Below, in pieces: positions 45,491 to 58,532 of a stretch of DNA of 64,000 nucleotides. Numbering within the stretch: position 1 is the first letter of the stretch; each line of letters starts with the position of its first letter. The DNA is from Vicia villosa (Eukaryota > Streptophyta > Magnoliopsida > Fabales > Fabaceae): assembly GCF_029867415.1 (NCBI RefSeq), contig NW_026705391.1, positions 62,001 to 126,000 of the forward strand. Direction: 5' to 3'. The notes below the pieces were generated by a model that was given only the letters and a program-made list of their open reading frames with translations, was not told the origin of the DNA and made no database searches. A program made the position numbers and the translations under genes.

Positions 45491-47613
45491 AACTGTTTAA
45501 TATACCAAACAAAAACAAACAAATATAAAATTATGTGTTTATTTGAGAAAGTCAAGAGGAATCAAACTGGGGCCCACATGGTGGCGCGTTCAGCCAATGA
45601 GGAAAGGGGAGAGAGTGTCCTTCCGTTGACTGCCCAATGACATGAAGGAAGAAGGATTGGAATTATTGACCAGCCAATAGAAGAACACGAAACTGCCATG
45701 CACGCCTGAGCCAAGGTCAACCTCCGCCGGCGCCAGAAACAACCTTCTTCTCTGGTTGCCACACAAATCCAAAACCTGCAAATAGCCATCATAAAACGCG
45801 AAAGGAATACCCTACCCCCCTAATTTGGGGTCTGCGATTTCATTAGTGTAGTCCTTTTAACCTGTAAGTTCCTGTATATGGAGATATGAAGAAGATAATA
45901 AATCACGGGCAACAATGGAAGGGGTCGATTCTTACGTGAAAGCTTGCATGTGATGGCCCAGATCCACTTATTCCAACCTCCTGAATCCGATGGTGGCAGC
46001 GGCTTGGCCTGAAAATGTCTAAAACGGCGCATACAAGTCAATCCGAACCTTATGCCCTAACAATGGAATACTATGATTTATGCGTCAAACCTCATGAACA
46101 ATGATTCAAACCTGCTCTAAACATTAGTATGAACTCAAATATGCGATTAGTTTACGTTAAAACATAATAAAATGCGATATGCAACAATCAAAACATGTAT
46201 GAATGTGAAGAACACAACCTATACCTTCCAGGCCTTACACGACTTAACTAATGGTCCATACCTACCCTTTAGTGCGCCAGGAATGAATTGGAATTGATGG
46301 AATTGATGGACAGTGGCCGGAAGGAGTTTTTGATAGTATCCTTGTTTTCCTCACTTTTGTAACTATGAAAACCCTAGTTTCTCTTTCTATTTTTTCGTCC
46401 TCCTCATGCCAATAATGTTATGCATATATATGAGAAAGAATTAGGTCAAGAGTTTTGAAAAGAATCAGATCTTTGGTGACATGGAAATTAAGAAAGATTT
46501 TATACCAAATCTTTCTAATTTTGACCAAAACCTCTCAAAATAGGCTCTCCACGAATTTGGACTCTTTTATGATGTTATTTGGGCCTTTGGATGATTGAAA
46601 GTGAACCCACATAATTTATTTCATGATTTTAGTTATTTTACTTAATTAATTTAGCTTTTAAATGAATAAAAATCTAAATAAACTAAATAAAGGTCACAAA
46701 GATGTGAGAATAAATTTATAGGCCCCTTATTAGGTCACAAACATGTTTAAAGTCCAAAACCTTGGCCCATTAGTCAAAAAAGGCCAAATTGCTCAATTAG
46801 GGTTTTATAGATTTCTTGAAATTTGGTCAACTTCTTCAATGCATAACTCCTTCAATTTTTATGGTATGGAAGCTTTTTAGGACTTTTTGGAAAGCTCAAG
46901 ATTTCCTCTACAAGCTACTCTGGAACATATTTTTCATTTGGAGATTTTATCTTGATGATATTGCTCTTGACAAAAAACTGCTTTTTGCGATCTTCTAGAA
47001 GGACCTATAATGTTTTGGCTCATATCTCTTAAATGAAGCATTTTTGGCCTTGGCTTTAGAGAGCCAAAGTTGTAAATAATTCAATTTCCTTCAAAATGAG
47101 CTTTGAATGGGAAATTTCTGATGTTCCATGTGAAAGTTATGGCTGGTCAAAGTTTAGTTGACTTTCTCCTAGAAAACCCTAGTTTAGAAACTATAGGTTT
47201 TGTTGATTTTTGAGCTTCCCTTGATGAATCATGATCAACCCTTGATCAAATGATGAATGATACTTCAAAATGAGGATGTTGACCAAAAATCAGGAATTTT
47301 GACTTTACTTTGACCACAGTTGACTTTTAGATCAAACAAGTCGACTGTTGACCATTTGAACTGTAGACTGAGCAATCTTATGAATCAGAGCTTGCAACTT
47401 GGCTTGAGGATCCTTTGAGGCATATGAGAGGCCATGGGATCCATTTGAGGTCTTAGAACTTGATTTGATCTTGAGAGAAGGAAAACCCTAGATGTGGGTT
47501 AATTGCTAAGGAGCCAGGTATGTGTGCCCAATCCCTGTATCGTCTTGCGCAATTGAAGATCATATGAGTCAAGATATTTTTAAAAAATGATGGGCAAATT
47601 TTGGGGTATGACA

Positions 47614-48003
47614 CTAGCCCAGGTACCTTTTGAACTTCCATGGCTTTCATACGTTTTCAAGCAGCTTTTACTTGTCATCAGGATGTTCGTTCTCATAGTA
47701 GTAGCCCTCTTCTTCCTCAGAGGGCTTGACAGAATCATGGTTGCTTTTCGCATCTGTTTTGACACTAGCATCGTCCTTTTGTTCATCGTCATGCTCTTCG
47801 GAAACCTTGACTTCTTCAGCTTTGTTGAGTGGTCCTCGAAATCTTCCTCCTATGTTAAGGACACCCACAGATCTTCTAGTCTTTTTCTCTTTCTTGGTCA
47901 GAAGAGTTTTCAGCTCGTATTATCCCCTGGACAAGTTCAGAATCAAAGCTTGGAACTGGGTGTTCTGAGCCTGAAGGTCTTTGACTGATTGCTCGAGATC
48001 CAT
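47614..48003 (-). pseudogene. Element A gag N-terminal fragment
   Basis: The ATG is at 48003-48001, and the start MDLEQSVKDLQAQNTQFQ parallels element B's gag. A TAA follows at codon 28; the same frame then continues with TLLTKKEKK and an acidic stretch (PSEEEEGYYYENEHPDDK). It is cut by the start of element B's LTR at 47613. The gag core continues on the far side of B at 31909. Confidence 0.75.
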
Positions 48004-49138
48004 TTGTGCTGAAATAAACAGCGAGGAAAGATGAGAGACCTGTTATAGAAACCTGTGATGCAATGTTTATGAATGCATATGCAATGTTTTCAAGGATATT
48101 TAGGAATTTAGTTAGCAACGTTAGAAAATGATCTAGTCGCGTCTTCGTTTGCAGAACTCTGATTCTTGAATATTCTTCTATGGTAGTCAAGCTCACCATA
48201 TCTAGTGGGTCATAACCTCTAATTCGGGATACCTCTGAATTTGAAAGTATATGGCTAGAGGAAAATAAATCCTCTTTCCCCTTGATAGGTACTGTGTCTT
48301 TAAATTGGAAGGCATACGGCCAAAGGAAAATAAATCCTCTTGCCCCTAGGTAGGAATTTAGTCCTTGATAACAGTACCTGAAATCGTGCGCCCTAAATCC
48401 CTGAGATCCTTGAAAAGGTTAGTAAACATGCAATGTTATGATGTCATGATGTCATGCGAATGTAATACAATAGGTAAAGCATAAGGTAATAAGGACGAAA
48501 TGTCCTACAAGCAAATCCTGCAAGGAAATATAAGGGTTAGTAACACATACAAGCAAGTCACACAAATGTCCTTAGGTTTAAAGGCTTGCATGGAGTTTGA
48601 CTAGGTAACTACCTTCCCCAATAGGTACTTCTATGGATAAGAGTGAATTTAGTAACAGGGTTCTGCCAGTTACTCAGAATTGTCAGCCCCTCTAAAGCAC
48701 CCTCGGACATGATGCATTCGCATCATGCAATGATACTTTAAGAAAGATCCTATCTGAATTGTAGTATCGGGTAGCGACTAGGCCCTCAACATTTGTCAAG
48801 AGTAGCCCCCCACTACGTCCTAAAGGCCAAGATGGGTTAAAGGGTAACTAAAGGTCCTTAAGCTCCGGCGCACCCAAAGGTACATAAATAGACCTCCCTC
48901 ATTTGAGAAAGGTGTGTATATATCTATGGAGTCCTAACTTAAGTGTGAACTTCATATTGACTCATCTCCCACATATGTGAAAGAGGTCGCCATGACTATG
49001 CCACTCCTATCTTAAGTGTACTTGAATCCGGGTATAGGATTCATCCTTCATTTAATTCCCAAGCAACCTTTAAAATAAAGCAAGCAAAGCAAACATTAAG
49101 TGATCCTAAACTTTAAGGTAACCCCTCTTTTTATTTAT
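48004..49138 (-). other. Element A leader
   Basis: Non-coding, homologous to 36440-37595 of element B. Confidence 0.65.
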
Positions 49139-49155
49139 CCCCAACAGAGTCGCCA
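49139..49155 (-). other. Element A primer binding site
   Basis: The minus strand reads TGGCGACTCTGTTGGGG, 4 bases from the LTR end. It is one base different from Ogre-1's site. Confidence 0.83.
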
Positions 49156-49159
49156 GTTC

Positions 49160-52100
49160 TGTAATACGATGGGATAACTGACTTTTAGAAATGTTGCGGA
49201 TAGTAAGAGTCGCCACCGACTTTTATTTTATCCAATTGGAAAGGCGAAAAGAACAAGAAAGACCTTTGAAAGATTTTCAGTTTGGGGGGGTAGGTTATAC
49301 AAAGGGAAGGTATAAGCACCCTTTGTATCCATGGTTATCCATAGGCTCTTAATTGCTTAGCTCACTTGTTTGTTTGAATTATTTGAAAAGAAATGTAGTG
49401 TGTTTAGAAAAGATTTGAATAAGGACTTTAGCTTGTAAATAAGCGTAGCCTTTTGGAAATCATTTTGAAAAGGAGGTGTGAAAAGCATTTTGGATTTTGA
49501 ATTGAATGTGAGCAAGCATTTAAGAACACCTACCCTAAGATTGTCTTTCATGTTCTTTAAGTCTTTCAGGCGAAAGGGTCTATCCATACCATGAGAGGGC
49601 AGAAAGTCTTTCAATTGGATGTTTAAGGGTCATCGGAGTCATCGTTCTCCACAAGACTGTCCCTACCATACAGAGGGAAGGTAGTCTAAGGGAAGGATAT
49701 AATAGTCATTTTAGGCAACAGTAAGGATACCTTAGCATTCGAAGGGACTATCATCATTTATCGAGGCAACATCGAGGGACGAGATCATTTTATTCGGAGG
49801 CAACTTGAAGGGACTATGATCTTTTATTCCGAGGGACTATGATGATTTTATCGAAGGCAACAGGCTAAGGAGTCCTTACGCTTGAAGGGACTCGCCTATT
49901 TGATCGAAAGGCAGCAGAAGAGGAGTCACCCTAAAGGTGTGTGTGTGTGCACCAATCACGTGAGTTCAGTTCAAATATTCATCTTTGCAGTTTATGAGCT
50001 ACGTTGAATTATTAGTTGTCACTCCCTATTTTACTAACCACGCAGTTAATAGTACACAGAAATTTAAAACAGTTTATGGGTGCGGAAAGTAAAATGCGGA
50101 AAGTAAAAAGTCCTAATTACTATTACATCAAAATTGAATGAGCGACCTATACACCTTATAGAATTAAAAAGACGGAAATTAAATTATTAAATAAATAGCA
50201 TAATTAAATAAAAGCATAATTTAAATAATGACGGAAATTAAATAGCAAATATTCATACATGCGACATTCAATGTATTTTGAGATGAGAAGAGAGTCGCGA
50301 GAAAATCAAAGTTGGAAAAATCAGGGTTAAAGGAGATTGATTGAAAACCTAAGTTAATTCAATTATTAATCCTAATTCTACTTATTTATCTTAAGTTTAC
50401 TTGTTGTTAACTATTCAAATAATAAAAAAGCTAATTAATCCTAATTATAGGTTAACCAATTAAGTTATTTAACTAAAATAACTAACCTAACTAATTAAAT
50501 TGATTAAAATAAAATTAAAGTTAATTATGTTAATCCTAATTTCTAAATTAGTGGTCTATTAGTGAATTAATTTTAATTGCATTTTAGTTTAAAAAAACAA
50601 ACTCAAAAAGAAATACAAAAATAAAAATAAAAATAAAAGAGTTAAAGAACCTGGGGGTGTAGTCTGGAAGGAGAGGTGAAGCCCAACAATCAAGCCCAAT
50701 GAGAAGATGAGTCCAGGGCGTGGGGTACAATCTGGAATAGTGGGGTTTGAACAGCAATGTCTGGCCCAATTCTGAAAAGAAGCCAGGGTGTATATTCCAG
50801 CGTAACAACCTCCGGAGTGAGTACCATGGGCGCGCGTCTTGGTCTGTTGGTTTCAGACTCGATGAGATCCAATGGCTGAAGGCTGAGAGACTACCACGAA
50901 CTTGCGTAAGGGCGCTGCATGTAACCTGAGAATAATTTTAAACAAAACCATATTAAAAATAAAGGGGTGACCGCTGGGGATCGAACCAACGTCTTGATGA
51001 TTGTGAACCTGTGCTTTTGCCAACCGATCCAACTTTTCATTCGTTTAATGGTTCCGTCACCAATAAATATATAAAAAAACAATTGCGAATTCTAAGAATA
51101 GTCAAACTGAGCCTAGGTAGACGTTGAACCACCAATCACGTGAAAAGAGAAGGTCGCTAATGGTTGATCAGCCATCTGGGCAGTTCCACGCGTGGACGAA
51201 AAGTCCCCATCACTATTCCATCTTCTTCTTTGTTTGGGCACAAGGATTTGCTACGATTTTGTTGCGATTTAGCTATGGATTCTGCATCAAATTTTCGTGG
51301 CCGTTCTTGTAAAATTAAAAACTCAAAGAAGCGACGTTAAACACTCAACCTAAGCACCCAGATCATATCCATATCAAGATACAAGTGTAATGATGCCTTC
51401 GTTTTGGCTTGTAACCCCTGGTATGTGGGAGAACGAAAACTCTCTTCTTGGAAACCCTAAGCATGGCATAACTCGTTCCACACGATCAAGCTTAGAACTA
51501 ATGGTCCTATCCTTTTCTAAACATCACCAGAAACACGTTAGAGGCATTAGATTTTATTAAATCATAGTGAACAGTTGGAAACGAAAACTCATGCACCAAG
51601 AATAACATGAATGCGTATTACACAATATGGATGGCATGCGACTTGGTCAGTTATCCATTCTTACCTTTTGATACCTTATTAACAAGATTAGATGGTTGAG
51701 AAGCATTAAGAAGCCCTTGGATTAAGAGCACGCCAACTTCAATGTCTATTGAGTTTTTGTTCTTTGTAAACCCTAGTTCTCTCACCAATTTTCGTCCCCT
51801 ATTCCTTGCCACATTCTTGCATATTTATAAGAAGAAGTAGGTTTAAAGGATGGGCTTGGACCTCATGTTTAAAGAGAAAATATTTTGATTTGAAAAATAA
51901 TGTGAAAACTTGCTAATTTTGGATTTTATTATTTTCAATCTTTTCCAATCCCTTTTGCACGAAATTTAATCCATATTAATCATGTTTGGATGATTGGATT
52001 TGATTGGGAAATCCATCTTTTGATAAAATCTAATTATTTCATATTTTACTTAATTTATTTAACATTTAAATGAATAAAATTCAAATAAATGAAATAAATA

Positions 52101-53021
52101 TCATAAAAATAAAATAAATAGGTTTATAAGTCTTGGAATGGTCCATGGATATGTTTTAGGTCCAAGAGTTAGGCCCAAGAATTCAAAATACCAAAATTCT
52201 CCATTTTGCATTAAGTGCAATTTCTCAAAATCGACCAACTTATGCAAGCCATAAATCATTCAATTTTTGTCATATGGAGATGATCTATGACTTTTTGGAA
52301 ATTCCAAGATGTCCTCAACAAGCCCCTTTCAAACCCTTTTTCGATTTGGAAATTTTATCTTGATGATATGGCTTCTGAGAAAAAACTGCTTTTTGCGAGC
52401 TCCTAGAAGGACCTGTAATGTATTGACTCATATCTCTCTTATGCGGAAGCATTTCTTGACCTTGAGCCCAACATCAAAGTTGTAGAGAATGAAATTTCCT
52501 TGAGAATAGGCTTTGGTTGGGGAATTTCTAATAACGTATGAGAGAGATATGATCAGTCAAAGTTAGGTTGACTTTCTCCTCGAAACCCTAATTTAGAAAC
52601 TTGGACTTTTGATGATTTTAGAGCTTTTCTTGATGAATCATTATCAACTCTTGATCAAATGATGAATCTTACTTCAAATTAAGGATGTTGACCAAAAATC
52701 AGGAGTTTTGACTGTATTTTGACCATAGTTGACTTTTAGGTCAAATAGATCGACTGTTGTTCATCTGAGCAGTTGACTGAGCAATCTTATGAATCAGAGT
52801 TTGAAACTTGGCATGAGGATCCTTTGAAGCATATGAGAGGCCATACGATCCATTTGAGGTCTTAGAACTTGATTTGATCTCGAGAGAAGTAAAACCCTAG
52901 TTGTGGGTTGATTGCTTAGGAGATAAGTAAGTGTGCCCAATTCTTGCATATGCTAGATTAACTAAAGATCATATGAGTCAAGATATATTGAAATATGATG
53001 GATAAATTTAGGGGTATGACA
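49160..53021 (-). mobile_element. Element A 5' LTR (3.86 kb)
   Basis: It starts at 53021 (minus TGTCATACCCC) and ends at 49160 (plus TGTAATACG) next to the primer binding site. The first 2.2 kb pair with the 3' LTR at 25716-27888. It contains a TATA box near 51820-51832 and a tRNA-like module at 50964-51033. The 5 bases after it (53022-53026, GGACG) would be one target duplication copy. Confidence 0.85.
50964..51033 (-). other. tRNA-like module in element A 5' LTR
   Basis: A box TGGATCGGTTGG (51031-51020) and B box GGTTCGATCCC (50987-50977). The A box has one change from the 3' LTR copy, and the T-stem pair at its base is weakened by one substitution. Confidence 0.58.
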
Positions 53022-54761
53022 GGACGTAGCTGCGGACTTACCTGCGGGTTTTTCCGCAGGTCCTTCTTCTTCCATAAATCCTGCAAAATCAACGTTAATG
53101 AAGAAAGGAATTTTCCCAGGTCACCTAAACGGAACCTCACGGACTCAATGGTGGCACTGGTTTTGTCTGAAAATGCCTGTACTCAGAGATACAAAGAGCA
53201 TATGCTCTATACCCTAACAATGGCATCACCTTGTTCCGGCTTCAAAGCTTCCAAACGATGACTTTATTACACTCTAAACACCATAACAAACACAACAGTA
53301 TGCATAGAAATTATTTATATTGCGTTAATTAAAGGTTTGGATCTTAAAAAGAAAAAACGCAAACCATGGTAACTACAAAGGTGCTGATCATGCCTAGAGC
53401 TTCACGAATAGCATGTTTATGTTCCTGAGACGTTAAGCAATTGTTCTGTATCCTTGGAAGTGATCGAAAGAAGCTGAGCAGCAAGATCCATTATGCCCTA
53501 GTTTTTATGAGTTTTTAGAAGTTTGAAAACCCAGTCCTACCTTCCCAATTTTTGTCCTCCTTGATGCTGAACATGTTGACGATATATAGAGGACCAAATT
53601 AGGTTTATACATGGGCTTGAATATTGAGTTTTTGGATCACTTGGAATTTTGGAAAAAAATGATTGTTTCTTTCTATTTTTGGTCTCAATTTCAATCCAAT
53701 CCTCATGATTTTATTTTGCACGAATTTAGATCAATTTTGAAGTATAATTGATGATTAGATTTGATTGGAAAATTAATCTTTTGATTAAATCCATTTATTT
53801 CATATTTTACTTAATTTATTTAACATTTAAATGAATAAAATTCAATTAAATGATATAAATATGATAAAAATAAAATAAATGGATTTATAAGTCTTGATAT
53901 GGTCCATGAATATGTTTGAGATCCAAAAATTAGGCCCAAGGATTCAAAATACCAAAATTCTCCATTTTGTATTAAGTGCGATTTTGCAAAATCGATCAAT
54001 TTGTGCAAGCCATAACTCATTCAATTTTGATCATATGAGTATGATCTAGGACTTTTTGGAAAGCCCAAGATGTCCTTTACAATCCACTTTGGAACCTTTT
54101 TTCCATTTGGAGATTTTATCTTGATGATATGGCTTCTGACAAAAAACTGCTTTTTGCGAGCTTCTAGAAGGACCTGTAATGTATTAGCTCATATCTCTCA
54201 AATGTTGCATTTATTGACTTTGGGCCCAACATCAAAGTTGTAGATAATCAAATTTCCTTGAGAATGAGCTTTGGTTGGGGAGTTTTTGAGAAAGTATGAG
54301 AGAGATATGATCAGTCAAAGTTGGGTTGACTTTCTCCTTAAAACCCTAATTTAGCAACTATGCATTTTGTTGATTTCTGAACTTTCCTTGATGAATCATG
54401 ATCAACCCTTTATCAAATGGTGAATGCAACTTCAATATGTCGATGTTGACCAAAAATCAGGAATTTTGACCGTGGTTTGACCACAATTGACTTCTAGGTC
54501 AAACTAGTCGACTGTTGGTCATTTGAGCAGTTGAATGAGCAATCTTGGGAATTAGGGCTTGAAAATTGGCATAGGGATTCTCTGGGACATGTGGGAAGCC
54601 ATGAAGTCCATTTGAGGTATTAGAACTTGAGTTTCCTTTGAGAAAGGCAAAAACCCTAGTTCAGAGGCTTATTGCTTAGGAGAGTGGTAATCAGACTTAC
54701 TTTTCAGTGCTTGAGCCAAAATATTTTTTGAAATATGATGGGCAAATTTTGGGGTATGACA
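53022..54761 (-). mobile_element. Element C, partial Ogre-type LTR
   Basis: It starts at 54761 with minus TGTCATACCCCAAAATTTGCC, like elements A and B, and is homologous to the first 1.7 kb of their LTRs. A TATA-like CTATATATCG lies near 53579-53590. It stops where element A begins, which suggests that A inserted into it; its remainder should lie beyond A's left end, outside the window. Confidence 0.75.
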
Positions 54762-56274
54762 GGAACCAAAGAGGAAGAGGACAAAATCATGAACTTGGCT
54801 AAGGTAAGGGGGGACTTATCTGGTTAACTTCTATTATAGAGTTATAGGATGATAGTACAAAATAGGTGTATAATTCGTATCGATTGGGTCATATAATAGA
54901 TTTAGGGATTTGGAATGTTTGGATGATAATTGTTCATTTTGATGAAACCTAATATGTTAGTATTGTTATGATGTTAATTGATGCTTGATATGTGTATTAT
55001 AATGTGTATCGTGTGTTGTATGTGAATTCTGGTCTCCTTGGATCGTTCTGGTATGATTAGAGTGGAATTGAAATGTTTGAATTGCTGTAAATATGCATTT
55101 TTGGGGTTGCAGGTACGCAGTAATCGGTTACCGAGGGTGGGGTAACCGATTACCACTGTGTGAAAAGGTAGGGATTGTTGCCTGGGATGCAATAATTGGT
55201 TACTGAAAGAGGGGTAACCGATTACCCATACAAAAAACAGAATTATGAGTTTCGTGAAATACGGTAACCGGTTACTAGCATTTGGGTAACCGATTACCAC
55301 TGATGGTTTTTGAAAAATGAAAATCTTATAAAACTCATAACTTTTGAACCGTTGCCCTGTTTTGTGTGCCGTTTCGAGTAGAGCGAACCTTGTGAAATGA
55401 TCCTTATGATTATAGATGATGTGATTGTATTTAAATGATGCATATATATATATATATATAAACATGCTTGATGATGATGATGAATTGAGTATAGACGATG
55501 TTACTCGTAGACTTGACGATGGTATAAGTATGTTTCATGTGTTTGCATGCATTCATAATCATTGTGAGGCTGTATCCATGACGATATGTTGGATCAGTGA
55601 AGGGCATGATTCCCACTGTGCAGAATCTGTGCTGGCATGGCCGTATCTTGACGATGTTGGATCGGTCGGTGGGTTGTTGGTACCACATGCATAGTGTCAA
55701 TTCATTCATATGCATTATTTTATAACATGATTGGATGTTTTCCAGTGTTGTGAATATTAATGATGTGTTGGTTGGTTGTGACGATGAAACTTGTCTGAAT
55801 ATCTGTTTATGATACAATTGGGTGAATGATGCGACTATGATGTGTTATTGTTCAGAACTTTATAACATTTGTTAATTATGACGAGACTCACCCTTACATG
55901 TTGTCATTTTTCAGATTGAGGATAGCGGCTTTTCGACTTGGTGAGGATTAGCTCATGATTCAGTGCGTTTAGTTTAGCGTCGGGTGTCATGCTCTGAAAT
56001 TGTAACACTGGGGACGCGACGTTTCTGAGTTTTATGTTTTATACTCTAGTTGTTATTTGATGTTTGAAGGATAAAGTTTTAGAGATGTTAAACTTATCTG
56101 TGTGACCTAATTTCTGCCGTGTTAACATGAAATGTTATAATTTTATGATGGTTTCCTCAGTGAATGCATGACATGACGTATGATGTTTTATTAATTATTG
56201 AATTATGGCACCCTTATTTTCATGTACTCTGAATTAATCTATTTAATTGCGCGGGGTTTTAGAAGAGTGTTACA
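54762..56274 (+). mobile_element. LTR-like fragment with paired GTAACCGATTAC motifs
   Basis: The stretch ends GGGTTTTAGAAGAGTGTTACA, which looks like the 3' end of a Ty3/gypsy (possibly Tekay-type) LTR in plus orientation. It contains three motif pairs at 55120-55297 and an AT microsatellite near 55442. Its start is not seen, because element C abuts it. There is no coding content that I recognise. The assignment is tentative. Confidence 0.4.
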
Positions 56275-57825
56275 CAGTATATAGTAAACACGGTGTATAA
56301 TGTGTATGTGTAAATCATTGATCATGTTTATGAAATGAAGTTCACAAAATCCTTTTCCATTATAATATCATTCCCCCTGTCGATCTCTTACTGAATTCTG
56401 TTACATTCTAATAGTGTAACTGTTTTCTTCTTCCCCAAGCAGCCATGACCGTGCTCACGGTATTAGGTGAGAATATGTAGCAAGATAACAATTTAGAGAG
56501 GGGGTGAATAGACTTTTAAAACAAATTCAACCGATTATTCAGAAATGAATTAAAAGAGGTTTTCAGAGTATGCATGCTGAAATGTTTAGAGTGAAAATAT
56601 GAGAATTATACTTGTATAGAAATTGTCTCGCATAAGCACTTAGTTACTTCACAAATATCATAGATTTTTTTAATGATGTTACACAAGGTATATGACTGAT
56701 TTTGTTGTATACTTCATGAGGTGTGTTTATACAACGATTCAATTCGCGAATTCTAAACTCAACAAGTATCTCAAATTTTAATCACCACTAAAGCTCGATT
56801 AGGTGCCAATTCCAATAAAATCTATTATTAAATAATAAATCGCTACCAATTGAATAAACGATAAACTACTCTAAGAATTGAAAACTTAAGCATGCAATAT
56901 ACTATGAAAATTAAATGCAAAAGTAAAAGAGAGAGAAAGCAATAAAATAACCGTATTGGGGGTGTCCCCCTAAATATGTTAGGGACATGCAATAATCTCC
57001 TCTGGAGATATGCAACTTAACACAAAATCATCTCAAGCAACGTCGCCGACAACAATGGCGCAACAATCTTAGTATCATGCAATCATCACATCGAATTCAA
57101 CATCTTTGCATCATTTCGATCCAAAATTTTCAATCAAACTACAAGGAAACAACTATTTGTTATGGAATCAATAAGTTGAGGGTGTCATACTTCCTCAGAG
57201 AGTACAGAAAATAGTGGCCATTCCTCGCTTTCCTCAAAAGTTAAAAATGATGCAAGATCAAGCCGAAGGCAAGGTTTCCGATTAATATGAAGCATGGATC
57301 GTGTATCATTATAATCCCCAAACTCTTTATTTGATGAAAATTGCAAAATAATTTTCGCAAAAATGGTGTTACATTTTCTCAACACAAAACATTTATTCAA
57401 CTTAATTGTCTCATAAGTCAAAACAACTTTATTTAAATAATAGTTCAAATCCTCAGAAATGCAACACCGAAAGGTAGTTCATTCTAGTGTTACACTATTC
57501 GAGTGACACGCGAAAATAAAATAAACTCAAAGCGATAAGTCACGAAGAAGACCATTACATCATCCTCCAACTGAACAACAGCTAAGGCTTCTCTACTCGA
57601 GTATCTGTACCACCAGGGTAAAGAACAAAACAGAAACAAACAGAGGGTGAGAATACATTCATAAATTTTGTTGAAGTATGCCTTAAAAAATTTGTTGACG
57701 AAGAGAAAGAAAACATATTTCAAAATTGCCAAAATTCAGGAAGTCAAAAAGCAGCAAGAGTGTCCGGTTTGGACGGCCTGCAGATTTCATGTTTGACTGA
57801 TTCGCTTTGCGGATCTGTTATTTAA
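56275..57825. other. Unassigned non-coding stretch
   Basis: I see no gene here. The sequence AGAGAGGGGGTGAATAGAC near 56494 is the reverse complement of the type of sequence at the end of the Maximus LTR (25675-25695), so a decayed minus-strand copia LTR may start near 56470. Nothing else can be supported. Confidence 0.35.
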
Positions 57826-57834
57826 TGTTAGAAT

Positions 57835-57890
<56 letters not shown>

Positions 57891-58484
57891 TTTAGAAATT
57901 GTCTAAATTAATATAAAATATGTTTTAAGATATTTATAATATTTTATTTTAATAATTAATGGGTTGTGTTTTTTGGGCTTGAGTTTTAGCCATTATATAT
58001 ATGTATCTCTTTGTTGTTTGAAAGTGTGACAATCTTAGGGTTTATGATATGTTCAAGGAGAAAACTTAGATAGGAAAAAGGTTTTGTGAATCCTTTGGAG
58101 TTATCTAAAGAGATTATAAATTACTTCTAAACTTTGGGATTGAATTATTCATAGGAGAGGTTGAAAAACACTTGGATACAAAATAGGGGTTTGTTCTTGG
58201 GGACCTTGAGGGTTGTTCTTGGAAAGTTTGAAGGAGAAGACTATTTTTTTGTAACTCATCTGTAATCTATTGTAACAACTTTCTGAGTATAGTGAATTGG
58301 AGAGTTGCTCTCTCCTCTAGAGTAGATCTTGTGATCGAATTGGGTAAATAAACTTTTTCGTCTTTTTTGTCTTTATTCTGTTATATTGGTTATTACTGTC
58401 GAAGGCTACTATTTTGGTTTCTACTGTTCTTTGCATCACATAATAAAATATTGATTGAATTGAACCTTATCGTTATTCACAACA
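57826..58484 (+). mobile_element. Tork/Tnt1-like copia 5' LTR, decayed
   Basis: It starts TGTTAGAATATTGAA and contains a TA microsatellite. It ends TATTCACAACA shortly before a gag reading frame. The expected primer binding site next to it is degenerate (AGTGTCACCC in place of a TGGTATC-type site). There is no second LTR in the window. Confidence 0.55.
57841..57887. repeat. TA microsatellite (47 bp)
   Basis: Pure alternating TA inside the Tork-like LTR. Confidence 0.95.
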
Positions 58485-58532
58485 AGTGTCACCCACCATG
58501 GAGCAAAGGGGTATTGTTTGCGAGTGAGCACT

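Larger units (their letters stand above)
31910..47613 (-). mobile_element. Element B, gag-only Ogre derivative lacking a 3' LTR
   Basis: Read on the minus strand it has a 5' LTR (47613-37617, interrupted by a copia insertion), an Ogre-type primer binding site, a gag remnant and a 3' untranslated region. It then ends at about 31910 inside that region, with no polypurine tract or LTR. It interrupts element A's gag. Its internal part is homologous to A's (28023 onward), and the junction shares the words GAGATGGGCTTAAAGATGCC with A. Confidence 0.65.
37617..47613 (-). mobile_element. Element B 5' LTR, interrupted by a copia element
   Basis: It starts at 47613 with minus TGTCATACCCC and ends at 37617 next to the primer binding site. 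Removing the copia element and one 5-bp duplication leaves about 4.08 kb. It is related to the A and C LTRs but clearly diverged. A TATA-like ATATATATGCA lies near 46421-46432. Two tRNA-like modules are at 45230-45312 and 45420-45490. Confidence 0.8.
25716..53021 (-). mobile_element. Element A, gag-only Ogre derivative, with nested insertions
   Basis: The 3' LTR is 25716-27888 and the 5' LTR 49160-53021. The internal parts are 27889-31909 and 47614-49159, interrupted by element B. The primer binding site is Ogre-type. The only coding remnants are two gag pieces; no protease, RT, RNase H or integrase is seen. It is therefore a non-autonomous element that would have needed proteins in trans. 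Confidence 0.75.

Noticed and set aside
47453..47988. Overlapping ORFs on both strands around 47.5-48.0 kb as host genes
   Set aside because: The minus strand is the gag N-terminus of element A; the plus-strand frames are its shadows.
54974..55465. Minus-strand ORF of 163 residues with repeated IGYP/NRLP words
   Set aside because: The repeated words are just the translation of the paired GTAACCGATTAC motifs inside a non-coding LTR-like sequence.
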